DNA of 64,000 nucleotides from Rhizobiales bacterium PAR1 (GCA_002256205.1 NKIW01000003.1:310001-374000), one strand, 5' to 3'; positions 44,102 through 53,463 are shown, numbered from the stretch's first letter. Translations and numbers: made by a program. The notes: generated from the letters alone by a model not told the origin.

Positions 44102-45292
44102 TTATGCGGGAACCTTCGCCATCGCCGCGAGCGCGCCATCAAGATCCGCGATGAGGTCGATGGGCGATTCCAGCCCGATGTTGAGGCGCACCGCCCGCCC
44201 GCCGGGCTTGAACTCGGTCGCCGTGCGATAGGGTGTCGCATCGAAGGGTACCGCGAGGCTCTCGAACCCGCCCCAGGAATAGCCCATCCCGAAGAGCGTC
44301 AGGTGGTTGAGGAAGGCCTCGACCTGTTTGTCCGTGGAGGCCTTGAGAACGAAGGCGAAAAGCCCCGAGGCGCCCTTGAAATCGCGCTTGAACAGAGCAT
44401 GTCCCGGTGAGGACGGCAGGGCGGGGTGCATGACGCGCACGACATGCGGGCTCTTCTCGAGATGTGCGGCAATCGCGAGCGCATTCGCGCCTTGCTCGCG
44501 CATGCGCAGTGGCATCGAGCGCAAGCCGCGGAGTGTCAGGAAGATATCATCCGGCCCGAGATAGACGCCGAGATCGCCGTGCATGGCCTTGAGACCCGGC
44601 AGTGCCTTTGCATTGGCCGCCACGAGGCCGATCAGCACATCCGAGTGCCCCGAGGGATATTTCGTCGCCGCATTGATCGACAGATCGACGCCGAAATCGA
44701 GCGGACGGAACAGCAGCGCCGTCGCCCAGGTATTGTCGATCAGCGTGGTGATGTCGTGCTTCTTCGCCACCGCGACGATCGCTGGTACATCCTGTACCTC
44801 GAAGGTCTGCGAGCCGGGGCTTTCCATGAAGATTGCGCGCGTATTCGGCTTGATCAGCGCTTCGATGCCACCCGCGAGATGCGGATCGTAATAGGTGGTC
44901 TCAACGCCGTAGCGCTTGAGGATATTGTCGCAGAAATTCCGGGTCGGGCGATAGACGCTGTCGACCATCAGGAGGTGGTCGCCGGCTTTCAGGCAAGAGA
45001 GCAGGGCGGTCGTGCAGGCCGAGGCGCCCGAGGGGCAGATGACCGTGCCGGCGGCGCCTTCGAGTTCGGACCACGCGCTTTCGAGCGCATCCATCGTCGG
45101 ATTGCCCTTGCGCCCGTAGGTGTAGCGGTTGCGATGTGCGAGGCAGGCCGCCGCATCCGGATAGACCACGGTGGAGCCGCGAAACGGCGGCACATTCACG
45201 AAGCCGAAGGTCTCGGCGGTGTTGCGGCCCGCCAGCACCATGCGGGTATCATCCTGCAAGTGTGATTTTTCCTCAGACGACAGCGATTTCAT
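44102..45292 (-). CDS. metC: Cystathionine beta-lyase family PLP enzyme
   Basis: 396-residue PLP-dependent enzyme of the Cys/Met metabolism family. The PLP lysine is in NAATKYPSGHSDVL, with the phosphate-binding GASACTTALLSCLKAGDHLL and IFMESPGSQTFEV upstream. RYTYGRKGNPTMDALE fits the beta-lyase (MetC) branch, which cleaves cystathionine to homocysteine, pyruvate and ammonia. Cystathionine gamma-synthase or a methionine gamma-lyase-like activity cannot be excluded; the latter would yield 2-oxobutyrate for the E1 enzyme at 3690. The ATG at 45292 (MKSLSS) is taken; a TTG 24 bases upstream is less likely. Monocistronic with its own terminator. Confidence 0.88.
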   Translation of the reverse strand: MKSLSSEEKSHLQDDTRMVLAGRNTAETFGFVNVPPFRGSTVVYPDAAACLAHRNRYTYGRKGNPTMDALESAWSELEGAAGTVICPSGASACTTALLSCLKAGDHLLMVDSVYRPTRNFCDNILKRYGVETTYYDPHLAGGIEALIKPNTRAIFMESPGSQTFEVQDVPAIVAVAKKHDITTLIDNTWATALLFRPLDFGVDLSINAATKYPSGHSDVLIGLVAANAKALPGLKAMHGDLGVYLGPDDIFLTLRGLRSMPLRMREQGANALAIAAHLEKSPHVVRVMHPALPSSPGHALFKRDFKGASGLFAFVLKASTDKQVEAFLNHLTLFGMGYSWGGFESLAVPFDATPYRTATEFKPGGRAVRLNIGLESPIDLIADLDGALAAMAKVPA

Positions 45293-45657
45293 GGAATTGT
45301 TCTCTTTCTTTGCCAATTACAAGAAGAATTTTCTGGTCAACATTCTACCAGCAGAAAAACACATTTCAAGAGGCTGTGTATGCTGCCTGTGATTTCCTCG
45401 TTCTGCTGCCTCAGCGTTCAGTTTGACCGATTTTCGACGTTTACACAGCGTTTTGTGCATGGCTTGCCGCCCTTTCAATGCAAATTCCCGATCATCGGAG
45501 GCGTTCCAGCAATTGCGCTTGACCTTTCGTTGGATATCGCCTGTCATGAAGGTTCTTGCCACAATGCGGCGAGCCACGGGGGTGTCTGAAATCGGATGCA
45601 GGTGGCGAGCGTTTCGACGGGTGGCAGGAGCAACGAAACACTCGGGGAGACGAGTTA
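45293..45657. other. 365-base divergent promoter region
   Basis: Separates metC (minus) from the first amino-acid binding protein (plus). No gene seen. A possible sigma-70 site for the binding protein is TTGACC (45519-45524), 17 bases, TGTCAT (45542-45547); the -10 is poor. The stretch before the ATG carries a GGGGAGA ribosome site. Confidence 0.4.
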
Positions 45658-46680
45658 ATGAAAAAAGTACTGATGTCGTTCGCCATTGGTGCCGCAGTCG
45701 TGATGACTGCCGGCGCGGCGTCGGCGCAAACCACGCTTGAGCAGGTCAAGAAGCGTGGCACGCTGCAATGCGGTTCGAACACCGGCCTCGCTGGCTTCGG
45801 CGTTCCGGATGCTCAGGGTAACTGGTCGGGCCTTGATGTCGATTATTGCCGCGCGATGGCTGCGGCGATCTTCAATGATCCCACCAAGGTGAAGTTCGTG
45901 CCGCTGTCCTCGAAGGACCGTTTCACGGCGCTCCAGTCCGGCGAAGTGGACGTGCTCGTCCGCAACACCACCTGGACCATGTCGCGCGATACCTCGCTCG
46001 GCCTCGAGTTCGGCCCGGTCAACTACTATGACGGTCAGGGCTTCATGGTGCGCAAGAAGCTGAAGATCGCTTCGGCGATGGAGCTTTCGGGCGCCTCGGT
46101 CTGCACACAGCAGGGCACGACGACCGAACTCAACCTTGCGGACTTCTTCCGCGCCAACAAGCTCAAGTACGAAGTCGTGACCTTCGCGACCTCGGACGAG
46201 ACGATCAAGGCCTATGACGCCGGTCGTTGCGACGCCTTCACCACCGACGCTTCAGGCCTCTACTCCGAGCGCCTTCGCCTGACTGCGCCGGACGATCATA
46301 TCGTTCTGCCGGAAATCATCTCGAAGGAGCCTCTTGGCCCGGCGACCCGTCATGGTGACAACCAGTGGTTCGACCTCGTCAAGTGGACGCACTATGTCAT
46401 GCTGACGGCGGAAGAACTTGGCGTGACCAAGGCTAACGCTGATGAAATGGCGAAGACCTCGACCAACCCGGACGTGAAGCGCCTTCTGGGCACCGAAGGC
46501 AACTTCGGTGAAGCCATCGGCCTCACCAAGGATTTTGGTATTCAGATCATCAAGCACGTTGGCAACTACGGCGAGAGCTTCGAGCGCAATGTTGGCGCCG
46601 GTTCGCGTCTCAAGGTGGCCCGCGGCGTAAATGCCCTCTGGACCAAGGGCGGCCTCCAGTACGCCCCGCCGATCCGCTAA
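45658..46680 (+). CDS. aapJ: General L-amino-acid ABC transporter substrate-binding protein (AapJ/BztA-like), copy 1
   Basis: 340-residue periplasmic binding protein. Signal peptide to about residue 23 (ending GAASAQT), then TLEQVKKRGTLQCGSNTGLA, RFTALQSGEVDVLVRNTTWT, CTQQGTTTELNLADFF and ASGLYSERLRL, as in AapJ and BztA, which bind a broad range of L-amino acids. The same family signature recurs in the next gene, which is a close tandem relative. A strong terminator follows, so this copy is made from its own transcript. The ATG at 45658 begins directly at the signal peptide. Confidence 0.92.
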   Translation: MKKVLMSFAIGAAVVMTAGAASAQTTLEQVKKRGTLQCGSNTGLAGFGVPDAQGNWSGLDVDYCRAMAAAIFNDPTKVKFVPLSSKDRFTALQSGEVDVLVRNTTWTMSRDTSLGLEFGPVNYYDGQGFMVRKKLKIASAMELSGASVCTQQGTTTELNLADFFRANKLKYEVVTFATSDETIKAYDAGRCDAFTTDASGLYSERLRLTAPDDHIVLPEIISKEPLGPATRHGDNQWFDLVKWTHYVMLTAEELGVTKANADEMAKTSTNPDVKRLLGTEGNFGEAIGLTKDFGIQIIKHVGNYGESFERNVGAGSRLKVARGVNALWTKGGLQYAPPIR

Positions 46681-46695
46681 GATCCGAACATCTCC

Positions 46696-46727
46696 TCAGG
46701 AGAGCCTTTTGGGCTCTCCTGATTTTT
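46696..46727 (+). terminator. Strong intrinsic terminator after binding-protein copy 1
   Basis: Perfect 11-base-pair stem TCAGGAGAGCC/GGCTCTCCTGA with a 5-base loop, followed by five T. It begins 16 bases past the stop codon. Confidence 0.92.
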
Positions 46728-46940
46728 ATCTGACAAGGCCGGTCGCCAGTTGGTGGTCGGCACCGAGCTTTTGCGCCTTATCGTGATGGCTGTCTGCCAA
46801 GAAATCCGTGTTTTTAAACCTGCATTCTCGCTGAAAGCGCGAGGGGGCCGGTGCATGGCTTCCGAAGTCAGCAGCAGGGCGCTCACCGTTTTTGGCACGC
46901 GATGTGTAGGCAAGCCTGCATCGACCGTTGGGAGCTATCC

Positions 46941-47957
46941 ATGAAAAAGACTGTTCTGGCTCTGGGGGCGGCTGTTGCCCTCGCTGTTATCGCGGCTCCG
47001 GCCTCCGCTCAGACGCTGAAGACCGTGAAGGATCGCGGCGTCGTCAACTGCGGTGTCGGCACCGGCCTCGCGGGCTTCTCGATTCCGGACAATCAGGGCA
47101 CTTGGACGGGCATCGACGTCGATGTCTGCCGGGCTGTGGCCGCTGCTATTTTCGACGATCCGAAGAAGATCAAGTTCGTCTCGCTCTCGGCGAAGGATCG
47201 TTTTACCGCGCTACAGGCGGGTGAGGTCGATCTCCTCTCACGAACCACGACTTGGACCCTTTCGCGCGATACCTCGCTCGGCTTCAACTTCGGTGTTGTG
47301 AACTATTATGATGGTCAGGGCTTCATGGTTCGCAAGAAGCTCGGCATCAAGAGCTCGAAGGAGCTGGCCGGCGCGACGGTCTGCACCCAGCAGGGCACGA
47401 CGACCGAATTGAACCTTGCAGACTATTTCCGCGCCAACAACCTCAAGTACGAGCCAGTGACGTTCGCGACCAACGACGAAACCGTCAAAGCCTATGAATC
47501 AGGTCGTTGCGATGCGTTTACGACTGACGCTTCGGGTCTTTATGCCGAGCGCCTGCGTCTCGCCAATCCGGAGGATCACGTGGTCCTGCCGGACATCATC
47601 TCCAAGGAACCACTTGGCCCCGCTGTCCGCCATGGCGATGATCAGTGGTTCGATATCGTCAAGTGGGCGCATTACGCGATGGTGACCGCCGAGGAACTGG
47701 GCGTCACCCAAGCCAATCTTGGCGAGATGATGAAGTCGAGCAATCCGGAGATCAAGCGGCTGGTCGGTACCGAAGGCAAATATGGCGAAGCCATGGGTCT
47801 GACCAATGATTGGGCTGCGCGCATCGTCAAGCACGTTGGCAACTACGGCGAAGCGTTCGAGCGCAATGTCGGTATGGCATCGCGCCTGAAGATCGCCCGG
47901 GGCCAGAACGCACTCTGGACCAAGGGTGGCCTGCAATACGCGCCGCCGATCCGCTGA
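46941..47957 (+). CDS. aapJ: General L-amino-acid ABC transporter substrate-binding protein (AapJ/BztA-like), copy 2
   Basis: 338-residue close relative of the preceding protein; most blocks are identical or nearly so (YYDGQGFMVRKKL, CTQQGTTTELNLADYF, ALWTKGGLQYAPPIR at the very end of both). Signal peptide ends near APASAQT. Differences concentrate in the first lobe and around the LLSRTTTWT ligand region, so ligand range may differ. GGGAG precedes the ATG. This copy is upstream of, and same-strand with, the permease and ATPase genes, separated from them by a GC hairpin. It is probably the transporter's usual partner, with copy 1 an alternative. Confidence 0.92.
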   Translation: MKKTVLALGAAVALAVIAAPASAQTLKTVKDRGVVNCGVGTGLAGFSIPDNQGTWTGIDVDVCRAVAAAIFDDPKKIKFVSLSAKDRFTALQAGEVDLLSRTTTWTLSRDTSLGFNFGVVNYYDGQGFMVRKKLGIKSSKELAGATVCTQQGTTTELNLADYFRANNLKYEPVTFATNDETVKAYESGRCDAFTTDASGLYAERLRLANPEDHVVLPDIISKEPLGPAVRHGDDQWFDIVKWAHYAMVTAEELGVTQANLGEMMKSSNPEIKRLVGTEGKYGEAMGLTNDWAARIVKHVGNYGEAFERNVGMASRLKIARGQNALWTKGGLQYAPPIR

Positions 47958-47966
47958 TATCAGGGT

Positions 47967-47985
47967 GGGGCCGGTCTCCGGCCCC
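47967..47985 (+). promoter_or_regulatory. Intercistronic GC hairpin after binding-protein copy 2
   Basis: Perfect 8-base-pair stem GGGGCCGG/CCGGCCCC with a 3-base loop, 9 bases after the stop and without a T-run. It likely stabilises the binding-protein message relative to the permease part. Confidence 0.6.
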
Positions 47986-48062
47986 CTCGCAGCGCACGTG
48001 AAAAGAAGGGGATCGGCTTCCCGTCGAGGGAAGCCGTCCGGGGTTGAAGTGGGGAGACTTCA

Positions 48063-49268
48063 ATGAGTTCTGTGGATGCCCGTCCGGGCAGTGCCGCCAG
48101 CGTGGAGAAACCACGCGTCGCTTTCTGGAATGATCCGGAAAAGCGCGGCTATATCTTTCAGGCTGTGTTGCTCGCAGCCGTAGTCTATTTCGTCTATTCC
48201 GCCGCCGACAACGCGCTGGCGAACCTGCAAAAGCAGAAGATCGCCTCGGGTTTCGGCTTCTGGAACAACACCGCAGGGTTTGATATCGGCCAGCGGCTGA
48301 TCCCCTACGAGACCACCTCGACCTATGGCCGCGCCTTCTGGGTTGGCCTTCTGAACACGCTGCTGGTGGCGGGCGTCGGCATCTTCTTTGCCACGATCCT
48401 TGGCTTCATCATCGGCATCGCACGCCTCTCGAAGAACTGGCTCGTACAGAAGCTCGCGACGATTTACGTCGAGGCGATCCGCAACACACCGCTGCTGCTG
48501 CAGCTCCTGTTCTGGTACAACGCCGTGCTGAAAGCTCTGCCGGAAGTGCGCGATTCGCTCGCGATTCCCGGCGGCCTTTTCCTCAATACCCGTGGCCTTT
48601 TCGTGCCCGAACCAAGCTTTGGCCCCAGCTTTTCCTGGGTGCTTTACGCGCTCGGCGCGGGCATCCTTGGCTACTTCGGTTTCAGCCGCTGGGCCAAGGC
48701 CCGGCAGGCGGCGACGGGGCAGATCGCGCCGCTTGGGCTTGCCGCCCTTGGGCTGATCGTGGTGTTTCCGGTGCTGGTCTATTTCCTTGCCGGAAGCCCG
48801 CTGAGCTTCTCGGTGCCCGAACTCGGCCGCTTTAACATCCGTGGCGGCGTTCAGGTCTATCCGGAATTCGTCGCGCTGGTTGTGGGTCTCACCATTTACA
48901 CCGCCGCGTTTATTGCGGAAGCGGTGCGCGCCGGCATTCAGGCAGTTTCGAAGGGGCAGACCGAGGCGGCCTATGCACTCGGCCTTCGTCCCGGTCCAAC
49001 GCTGGACCTCGTGGTCATCCCGCAGGCGATGCGCGTCATCATCCCGCCGCTGACTTCGAACTACCTCAATCTCACCAAGAACTCGTCGCTCGCGGTGGCC
49101 ATCGGCTACCCCGATCTGGTCCAGGTCTTCACCGGCACGGTGCTCAACCAGACCGGTCAGGCGCTCGAAGTCGTGGCGATCACCATGCTGGTCTATCTCA
49201 CGATCAGCCTTTCGACCTCGCTGTTCATGAACTGGTACAATGCCCGCAAGGCATTGGTCGAACGCTGA
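48063..49268 (+). CDS. aapQ: Amino-acid ABC transporter permease (AapQ/BztB-like)
   Basis: 401-residue inner-membrane permease. A long N-terminal part with extra helices, typical of AapQ/BztB, precedes the HisM-type core; the core contains AIRNTPLLLQLLFWYNAVL and the EAA loop EAAYALGLRPGPTLDLVVIPQ. It forms a heterodimeric pore with the AapM-like protein encoded 13 bases downstream. The length is close to rhizobial AapQ. Confidence 0.93.
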   Translation: MSSVDARPGSAASVEKPRVAFWNDPEKRGYIFQAVLLAAVVYFVYSAADNALANLQKQKIASGFGFWNNTAGFDIGQRLIPYETTSTYGRAFWVGLLNTLLVAGVGIFFATILGFIIGIARLSKNWLVQKLATIYVEAIRNTPLLLQLLFWYNAVLKALPEVRDSLAIPGGLFLNTRGLFVPEPSFGPSFSWVLYALGAGILGYFGFSRWAKARQAATGQIAPLGLAALGLIVVFPVLVYFLAGSPLSFSVPELGRFNIRGGVQVYPEFVALVVGLTIYTAAFIAEAVRAGIQAVSKGQTEAAYALGLRPGPTLDLVVIPQAMRVIIPPLTSNYLNLTKNSSLAVAIGYPDLVQVFTGTVLNQTGQALEVVAITMLVYLTISLSTSLFMNWYNARKALVER

Positions 49269-49281
49269 GGAGGGAAAAACC

Positions 49282-50634
49282 ATGACATCCTCTGCTTCTT
49301 CCAAGGCTTACGTCCAGAACATACCGGCGCAGGTTCTGCCGCCGCCGGCGAGCATGGTCGGCGTGGTAGGCTGGTTGCGCACCAACCTGTTCTCCTCGCC
49401 GGCGAATATCGCGCTGACAGTTGTCGCCGCGCTGGTCGCGTGGTGGCTCATTCCGGGCTTCGTTAAGTTCCTGATCACCGATGCGGTCTGGACCGGCTCG
49501 GACCGCGAGGCCTGCCTCGCCAAGGGCGGCGTGTTGCCGGGCGCCTGCTGGGCCTTCGTCAAGGATCGCTGGACCTTCATGATCTATGGCTTCTTCCCTG
49601 TGGAGGGCTACTGGCGCGTCAACCTGTTCTTCCTGCTCGGCGCCATCGGCCTCACGTGGATGCTCTGGCTCAACGCGCCACGGCGCGATCTCGGCCTGAT
49701 TTTCTTCCTCGTGATCCTGCCGCTGACCGTTTATGGCCTCCTGAGCGGGAATAATCCGGTTGGCTTCCTGACCTATCCGATGGATTTGCTCGCCGGCAAG
49801 AACGTCGCGATGGCCGGCATTTTCTCGGTGCTGCTGTTTCTGGTCGGCGTTTTTGTGGGGCGCATCCGTAATACCAGCGGCAAGACTTCGCTCGTCTATG
49901 GCGTGATCGGGCTCGTCGGGCTCACGGCCTTCGGCTTTGTGTTCGCGAAACTCTGGGCGGGCTTCGGCCTCAGCCAAGTGGATACCGCCAAGTGGGGCGG
50001 CCTCATGGTTACGCTCGTCGTGGCGGGTGTCGGCATCGTGGCTTCGCTCCCGCTCGGCATCCTGCTGGCGCTCGGGCGGCGCTCGAAACTGCCGGTTGTG
50101 AAGTTCTTTGCGGTGATGTTCATCGAGTTCGTGCGCGGCGTGCCGCTGATCACGGTGCTCTTCATGGCGAACACCATGCTGCCACTCTTCATGCCGGATG
50201 GTGCGAACGTGGATAAGCTCCTGCGTGCGCTCGTAGGTATTGGCCTCTTCGCCTCGGCCTATATGGCGGAAGTGGTGCGCGCCGGCCTTCAGGCCCTGCC
50301 GAAGGGCCAGTACGAAGGCGCGATGGCCATGGGGCTCGGCTACTGGCAGATGATGCGCCTTATCATCCTGCCGCAGGCGCTGAAGGTCACAATCCCGAAC
50401 ATCGTCAACACCTACATCGGCCTTTTCAAGGATACATCGCTGCTGCTGATTGTCGGCATCTTCGACTTCCTGAAAGCCATCGAAACCGCGCGTATCGACC
50501 CGCAGTGGGCTGCGCCGACCACATCTCCCACGGGTTATGCCTTTGCGGCGATTGTGTATTTTATGTTCTGCTACGGCATGGCAAGCTACGCCCGCATGAC
50601 TGAGCGGCGGCTTTCTGTGGCTGACAAGAGGTAA
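49282..50634 (+). CDS. aapM: Amino-acid ABC transporter permease (AapM/BztC-like)
   Basis: 450-residue permease partner. It has an extended N-terminal region with several helices (residues about 30-240) before the HisQ/M core; the core holds FIEFVRGVPLITVLFMANTM and the EAA loop EGAMAMGLGYWQMMRLIILP. The start at 49282 is supported by GAGGAGGG 11 bases upstream; an extended frame beginning within aapQ is not used. The periplasmic segment around SDREACLAKGGVLPGACW has a Cys pair also seen in family members. Confidence 0.93.
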   Translation: MTSSASSKAYVQNIPAQVLPPPASMVGVVGWLRTNLFSSPANIALTVVAALVAWWLIPGFVKFLITDAVWTGSDREACLAKGGVLPGACWAFVKDRWTFMIYGFFPVEGYWRVNLFFLLGAIGLTWMLWLNAPRRDLGLIFFLVILPLTVYGLLSGNNPVGFLTYPMDLLAGKNVAMAGIFSVLLFLVGVFVGRIRNTSGKTSLVYGVIGLVGLTAFGFVFAKLWAGFGLSQVDTAKWGGLMVTLVVAGVGIVASLPLGILLALGRRSKLPVVKFFAVMFIEFVRGVPLITVLFMANTMLPLFMPDGANVDKLLRALVGIGLFASAYMAEVVRAGLQALPKGQYEGAMAMGLGYWQMMRLIILPQALKVTIPNIVNTYIGLFKDTSLLLIVGIFDFLKAIETARIDPQWAAPTTSPTGYAFAAIVYFMFCYGMASYARMTERRLSVADKR

Positions 50635-50646
50635 GGGAGACCCTCC

Positions 50647-51417
50647 ATGGCGGTATTGAATCTGAAGCCCACCCTGCTCAAGAACGAGACGGCAGTGGAA
50701 ATGATCGGCGTCCACAAGTGGTACGGCGAATTCCATGTCCTCAAGGACATCAACCTCAAGGTGACGCGCGGCGAGAAGATCGTCGTCTGCGGCCCCTCGG
50801 GTTCCGGCAAATCGACGATGATCCGCTGCATCAATCGCCTCGAGGAGCACCAGAAGGGCTCCATCGTGGTCGATGGCACGGAACTCACCAACGATCTCAA
50901 GAAGATCGATGAGATCCGTCGCGACGTGGGCATGGTGTTCCAGCACTTCAACCTGTTCCCGCACCTCACCATTCTCGAGAACTGCACGCTTGCCCCGATC
51001 TGGGTGAAGAAAATGCCGAAGAAGGAAGCGGAAGAGGTGGCGATGCACTACCTCACGCGCGTCAAGATCCCCGAGCAGGCCGGCAAATATCCGGGCCAGC
51101 TCTCGGGTGGCCAGCAGCAGCGCGTGGCGATTGCCCGCTCGCTCTGCATGAGCCCCAAGATCATGCTGTTCGATGAGCCGACCTCGGCGCTTGATCCGGA
51201 AATGGTCAAGGAAGTGCTCGATACCATGGTGAGCCTCGCTGAAGAGGGGATGACCATGATGTGCGTCACCCATGAAATGGGATTCGCGCGGCAGGTGGCA
51301 GACCGCGTGATCTTCATGGATCAGGGCCAGATCGTCGAGATGAACGAGCCTAACGCCTTCTTCAAGAACCCGCAGCATGAGCGGACCAAGCTCTTCTTGA
51401 GCCAGATCCTCCATTAA
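50647..51417 (+). CDS. aapP: Amino-acid ABC transporter ATP-binding protein (AapP/BztD-like)
   Basis: 256-residue ATPase powering the importer. Walker [11 protein letters not shown]-loop [15 protein letters not shown], signature [15 protein letters not shown], Walker [17 protein letters not shown], switch His in [15 protein letters not shown]. Typical GlnQ/AapP length. Twelve bases after aapM; ends at a strong bidirectional terminator. Confidence 0.95.
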   Translation: MAVLNLKPTLLKNETAVEMIGVHKWYGEFHVLKDINLKVTRGEKIVVCGPSGSGKSTMIRCINRLEEHQKGSIVVDGTELTNDLKKIDEIRRDVGMVFQHFNLFPHLTILENCTLAPIWVKKMPKKEAEEVAMHYLTRVKIPEQAGKYPGQLSGGQQQRVAIARSLCMSPKIMLFDEPTSALDPEMVKEVLDTMVSLAEEGMTMMCVTHEMGFARQVADRVIFMDQGQIVEMNEPNAFFKNPQHERTKLFLSQILH

Positions 51418-51436
51418 GCGCGGGGCAACCCGGATA

Positions 51437-51467
51437 ACAAAAAGGCGCCTTGCGGCGCCTTTTTTTA
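51437..51467. terminator. Bidirectional intrinsic terminator between aapP and the sulfurtransferase gene
   Basis: Stem AAAGGCGCC/GGCGCCTTT with a TTGC loop, seven or more T on the plus side and an A-run on the other, so it can end transcripts from both convergent genes. Confidence 0.9.
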
Positions 51468-51477
51468 TGGGAGCGGC

Positions 51478-52335
51478 TTAGCCGCCGGTCTGGATCGGCA
51501 AATCCTCGCGGCTGCCCCATTCGGCCCACGAGCCGTCATAGATCGCGCTGACTTCGGCACCTGCCTTCGCCAGTGCCATCGCGATCACCACGGCTGAGAC
51601 GCCCGAGCCGCAGCTCGTGACGATGGGCTTGGAGGGATCGATCCCGGCCTTGGTCATCTCGGCGCGGATATCCTCGGCGCTTTTGAGCGCGCCGTTTGCG
51701 GTCACCACATCGGGGAAGGGCAGGTTTTGGCTACCGGGCATATGGCCTGCGCGAACGCCAGGGCGCGGCTCTGGCGCATCACCCCGGAAGCGCGGGGCCG
51801 GGCGGGCATCGACCACCTGCGCCGAGCCGTCCTTCAGCGTGGCGGCGATGCGGCTGACATCCGCCACCGTTGCCGCATCAAGCGTGGCCTTGAAGGTTGC
51901 GGGCGCGACAGCGGGAACCTCCGCCGTCACCGGCCGCTTTTCGGCCACCCAGCCCGGCAGACCGCCTGCGAGGATGCGGACATCCCTCGCGCCATAGATG
52001 CGGAACATCCACGCCACACGCGGCGCGGTGAACAGCCCGAGCTGGTCATAGACAACGATGGTATCGCCATCCGAAATCCCCATTGCGCCGACAGCTTCAG
52101 CAAAAAACGCGGCGCTCGGCAGCATATGCGGCAGGGTTGAGGCGGGATCGGAGACCGCGTCGAGGTTGAAGAACACCGCACCGGGGATATGCGCGGCGGC
52201 ATATTCCTTGGCACCGTTCCGACCTGTCGGCGGCAAATGCCACGAGCCGTCGACGATCTTCACCTTAGCGTTGGCAAGGTTCTCGCCCAGCCAGGCCGCA
52301 GAAACGAAGGGGATGTCACGAAAGAGGGCGGACAT
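51478..52335 (-). CDS. sseA: 3-mercaptopyruvate/thiosulfate sulfurtransferase (SseA-like)
   Basis: 285-residue two-domain rhodanese. The N-terminal inactive domain has VKIVDGSWHLPPTGRNGAKE and HIPGAVFFNLD. The C-terminal domain carries the active cysteine in IVTSCGSGVSAVVIAMAL; the loop CGSGVS is the 3-mercaptopyruvate sulfurtransferase type (CG-S-G), unlike thiosulfate rhodanese (CRKGVT). It transfers sulfur from 3-mercaptopyruvate to cyanide or thiols in the cytoplasm. AlaX lies upstream on the same strand, 33 bases away, so cotranscription is likely. Confidence 0.93.
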   Translation of the reverse strand: MSALFRDIPFVSAAWLGENLANAKVKIVDGSWHLPPTGRNGAKEYAAAHIPGAVFFNLDAVSDPASTLPHMLPSAAFFAEAVGAMGISDGDTIVVYDQLGLFTAPRVAWMFRIYGARDVRILAGGLPGWVAEKRPVTAEVPAVAPATFKATLDAATVADVSRIAATLKDGSAQVVDARPAPRFRGDAPEPRPGVRAGHMPGSQNLPFPDVVTANGALKSAEDIRAEMTKAGIDPSKPIVTSCGSGVSAVVIAMALAKAGAEVSAIYDGSWAEWGSREDLPIQTGG

Positions 52336-52368
52336 GGGAAAACTCCTGAGGGTTGGGCAAAGGCCCGT

Positions 52369-53112
52369 TTAAGCGAAAGCGATCCTCACACGGCGGTTCT
52401 GCTTGCCCTTCTTTTCGATATTGGTGACGACCATCGGGCCGATTTCACGCGTGTTCCGGACATGCGTGCCGCCGCAGGGCTGAAGGTCGATGCCCGCAAT
52501 CTCCACGAGCCGCACCCGGCCCGCACCGCGTGGCGGCTGTACCTTCATGGTTTTGACAAGGCCGGGGTTGGCATCGAGTTCCGCATCGGTGATCCAACGA
52601 TCGGTGATCTCGGCGTTTTTCTCGATCATCGCGTTGAGATTCGCAGTGATTTCCTCCTTCGACAACCCCGCGTCAGGGATATCAAAATCGAGCCGCCCGT
52701 CTTCGGTTCCGACGGAGCCGCCGGTCACGGCATAGGGCAGGGCGACCGAGAGGAGATGAAGTGCGGAGTGCATCCGCATCAGCTTGAGCCGGCGATCCAT
52801 GTCGAGCGTCATCGACACGCCCGCGCCGAGCCAGGCCCCATCCGCATCCGGAGGCAGGGCGATGCCCACGATTGTCTTGGCAGGGTCGAGATATTTCATC
52901 TCACCAATGGCAAAGCGCACGCCATCGGCGCGGGCCAATGTGCCCGCGTCGGAGGGCTGACCGCCGGAGGAGGGGTAGAACAGCGTCTGATCGAGCACCA
53001 GCATGCCGTTATGGATGCCGATAACCTTTCCCTCGGCGGTGGTACGATAGGCATCGTCCCGGAACAGCAATTCCGTGGCGGGAAAGGCGGGCAGGACGTC
53101 GGCAGTCTCCAC
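52369..53112 (-). CDS. Alanyl-tRNA editing protein AlaX-like (mid-length type)
   Basis: 247-residue free-standing editing domain that hydrolyses Ser or Gly wrongly attached to tRNA-Ala. The zinc ligands are both motifs of the family: HSALHLLSVALP (HxxxH) and CGGTHVRNTREIG (CxxxH). The N-terminal glycine-rich barrel includes LDQTLFYPSSGGQPSDAGTL. The start is GTG at 53110-53112, with AAGGAAG seven bases upstream; a nearby ATG is out of frame. It precedes the sulfurtransferase gene on the same strand. Confidence 0.9.
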   Translation of the reverse strand: METADVLPAFPATELLFRDDAYRTTAEGKVIGIHNGMLVLDQTLFYPSSGGQPSDAGTLARADGVRFAIGEMKYLDPAKTIVGIALPPDADGAWLGAGVSMTLDMDRRLKLMRMHSALHLLSVALPYAVTGGSVGTEDGRLDFDIPDAGLSKEEITANLNAMIEKNAEITDRWITDAELDANPGLVKTMKVQPPRGAGRVRLVEIAGIDLQPCGGTHVRNTREIGPMVVTNIEKKGKQNRRVRIAFA

Positions 53113-53463
53113 GGCAAGGCTTCCTTGTGCTCATGCAATCATCAGGTCAGCGACTATAACGGGATTGGCTTCGACGGGAAGGGCGTGCGGCAGAAGTTTG
53201 GCGGCCTGCGCATCGTTCCGCGTGCGATCCGGACTATTGCCGTCAAAAGCATGGCAAAAAGAGAACGGCTGCGCTGAAATATCACAGTGGTGCGGCAAAT
53301 CGCGTGCTTTCCTGATCATTTTAGATCCCACATTTGTTTATCTCATCGTGGTGAAATTTTAGGTGATCCGCTTAACGGGATCGCGCGTAAAATTGAGGCA
53401 GCTGATAAACCGGTCGTTTGATCGGGTGAATTTGAACAAGTCATTTGGAGCGATGAGCAGGCA
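53113..53463. other. 351-base gap between AlaX and ChrR-like genes
   Basis: No gene. The right-hand half is A/T-rich and holds the candidate ECF-type promoter listed separately, reading toward the ChrR-like gene. Confidence 0.5.
53364..53393 (+). promoter_or_regulatory. Candidate ECF (RpoE-ChrR type) promoter
   Basis: TGATCC (53364-53369), an 18-base spacer, then TAAAAT (53388-53393), 71 bases before the ChrR-like ATG. The -35 is identical to the one used by the Rhodobacter RpoE of the RpoE-ChrR pair. The -10 is only approximate compared with the TAAGA-like box. Confidence 0.4.

Noticed and set aside
49225-51414. 729-codon minus-strand frame opposite aapM and aapP
   Set aside because: Rich in His, Glu and Arg, as antisense frames of membrane and ATPase genes are; no start context or motif.
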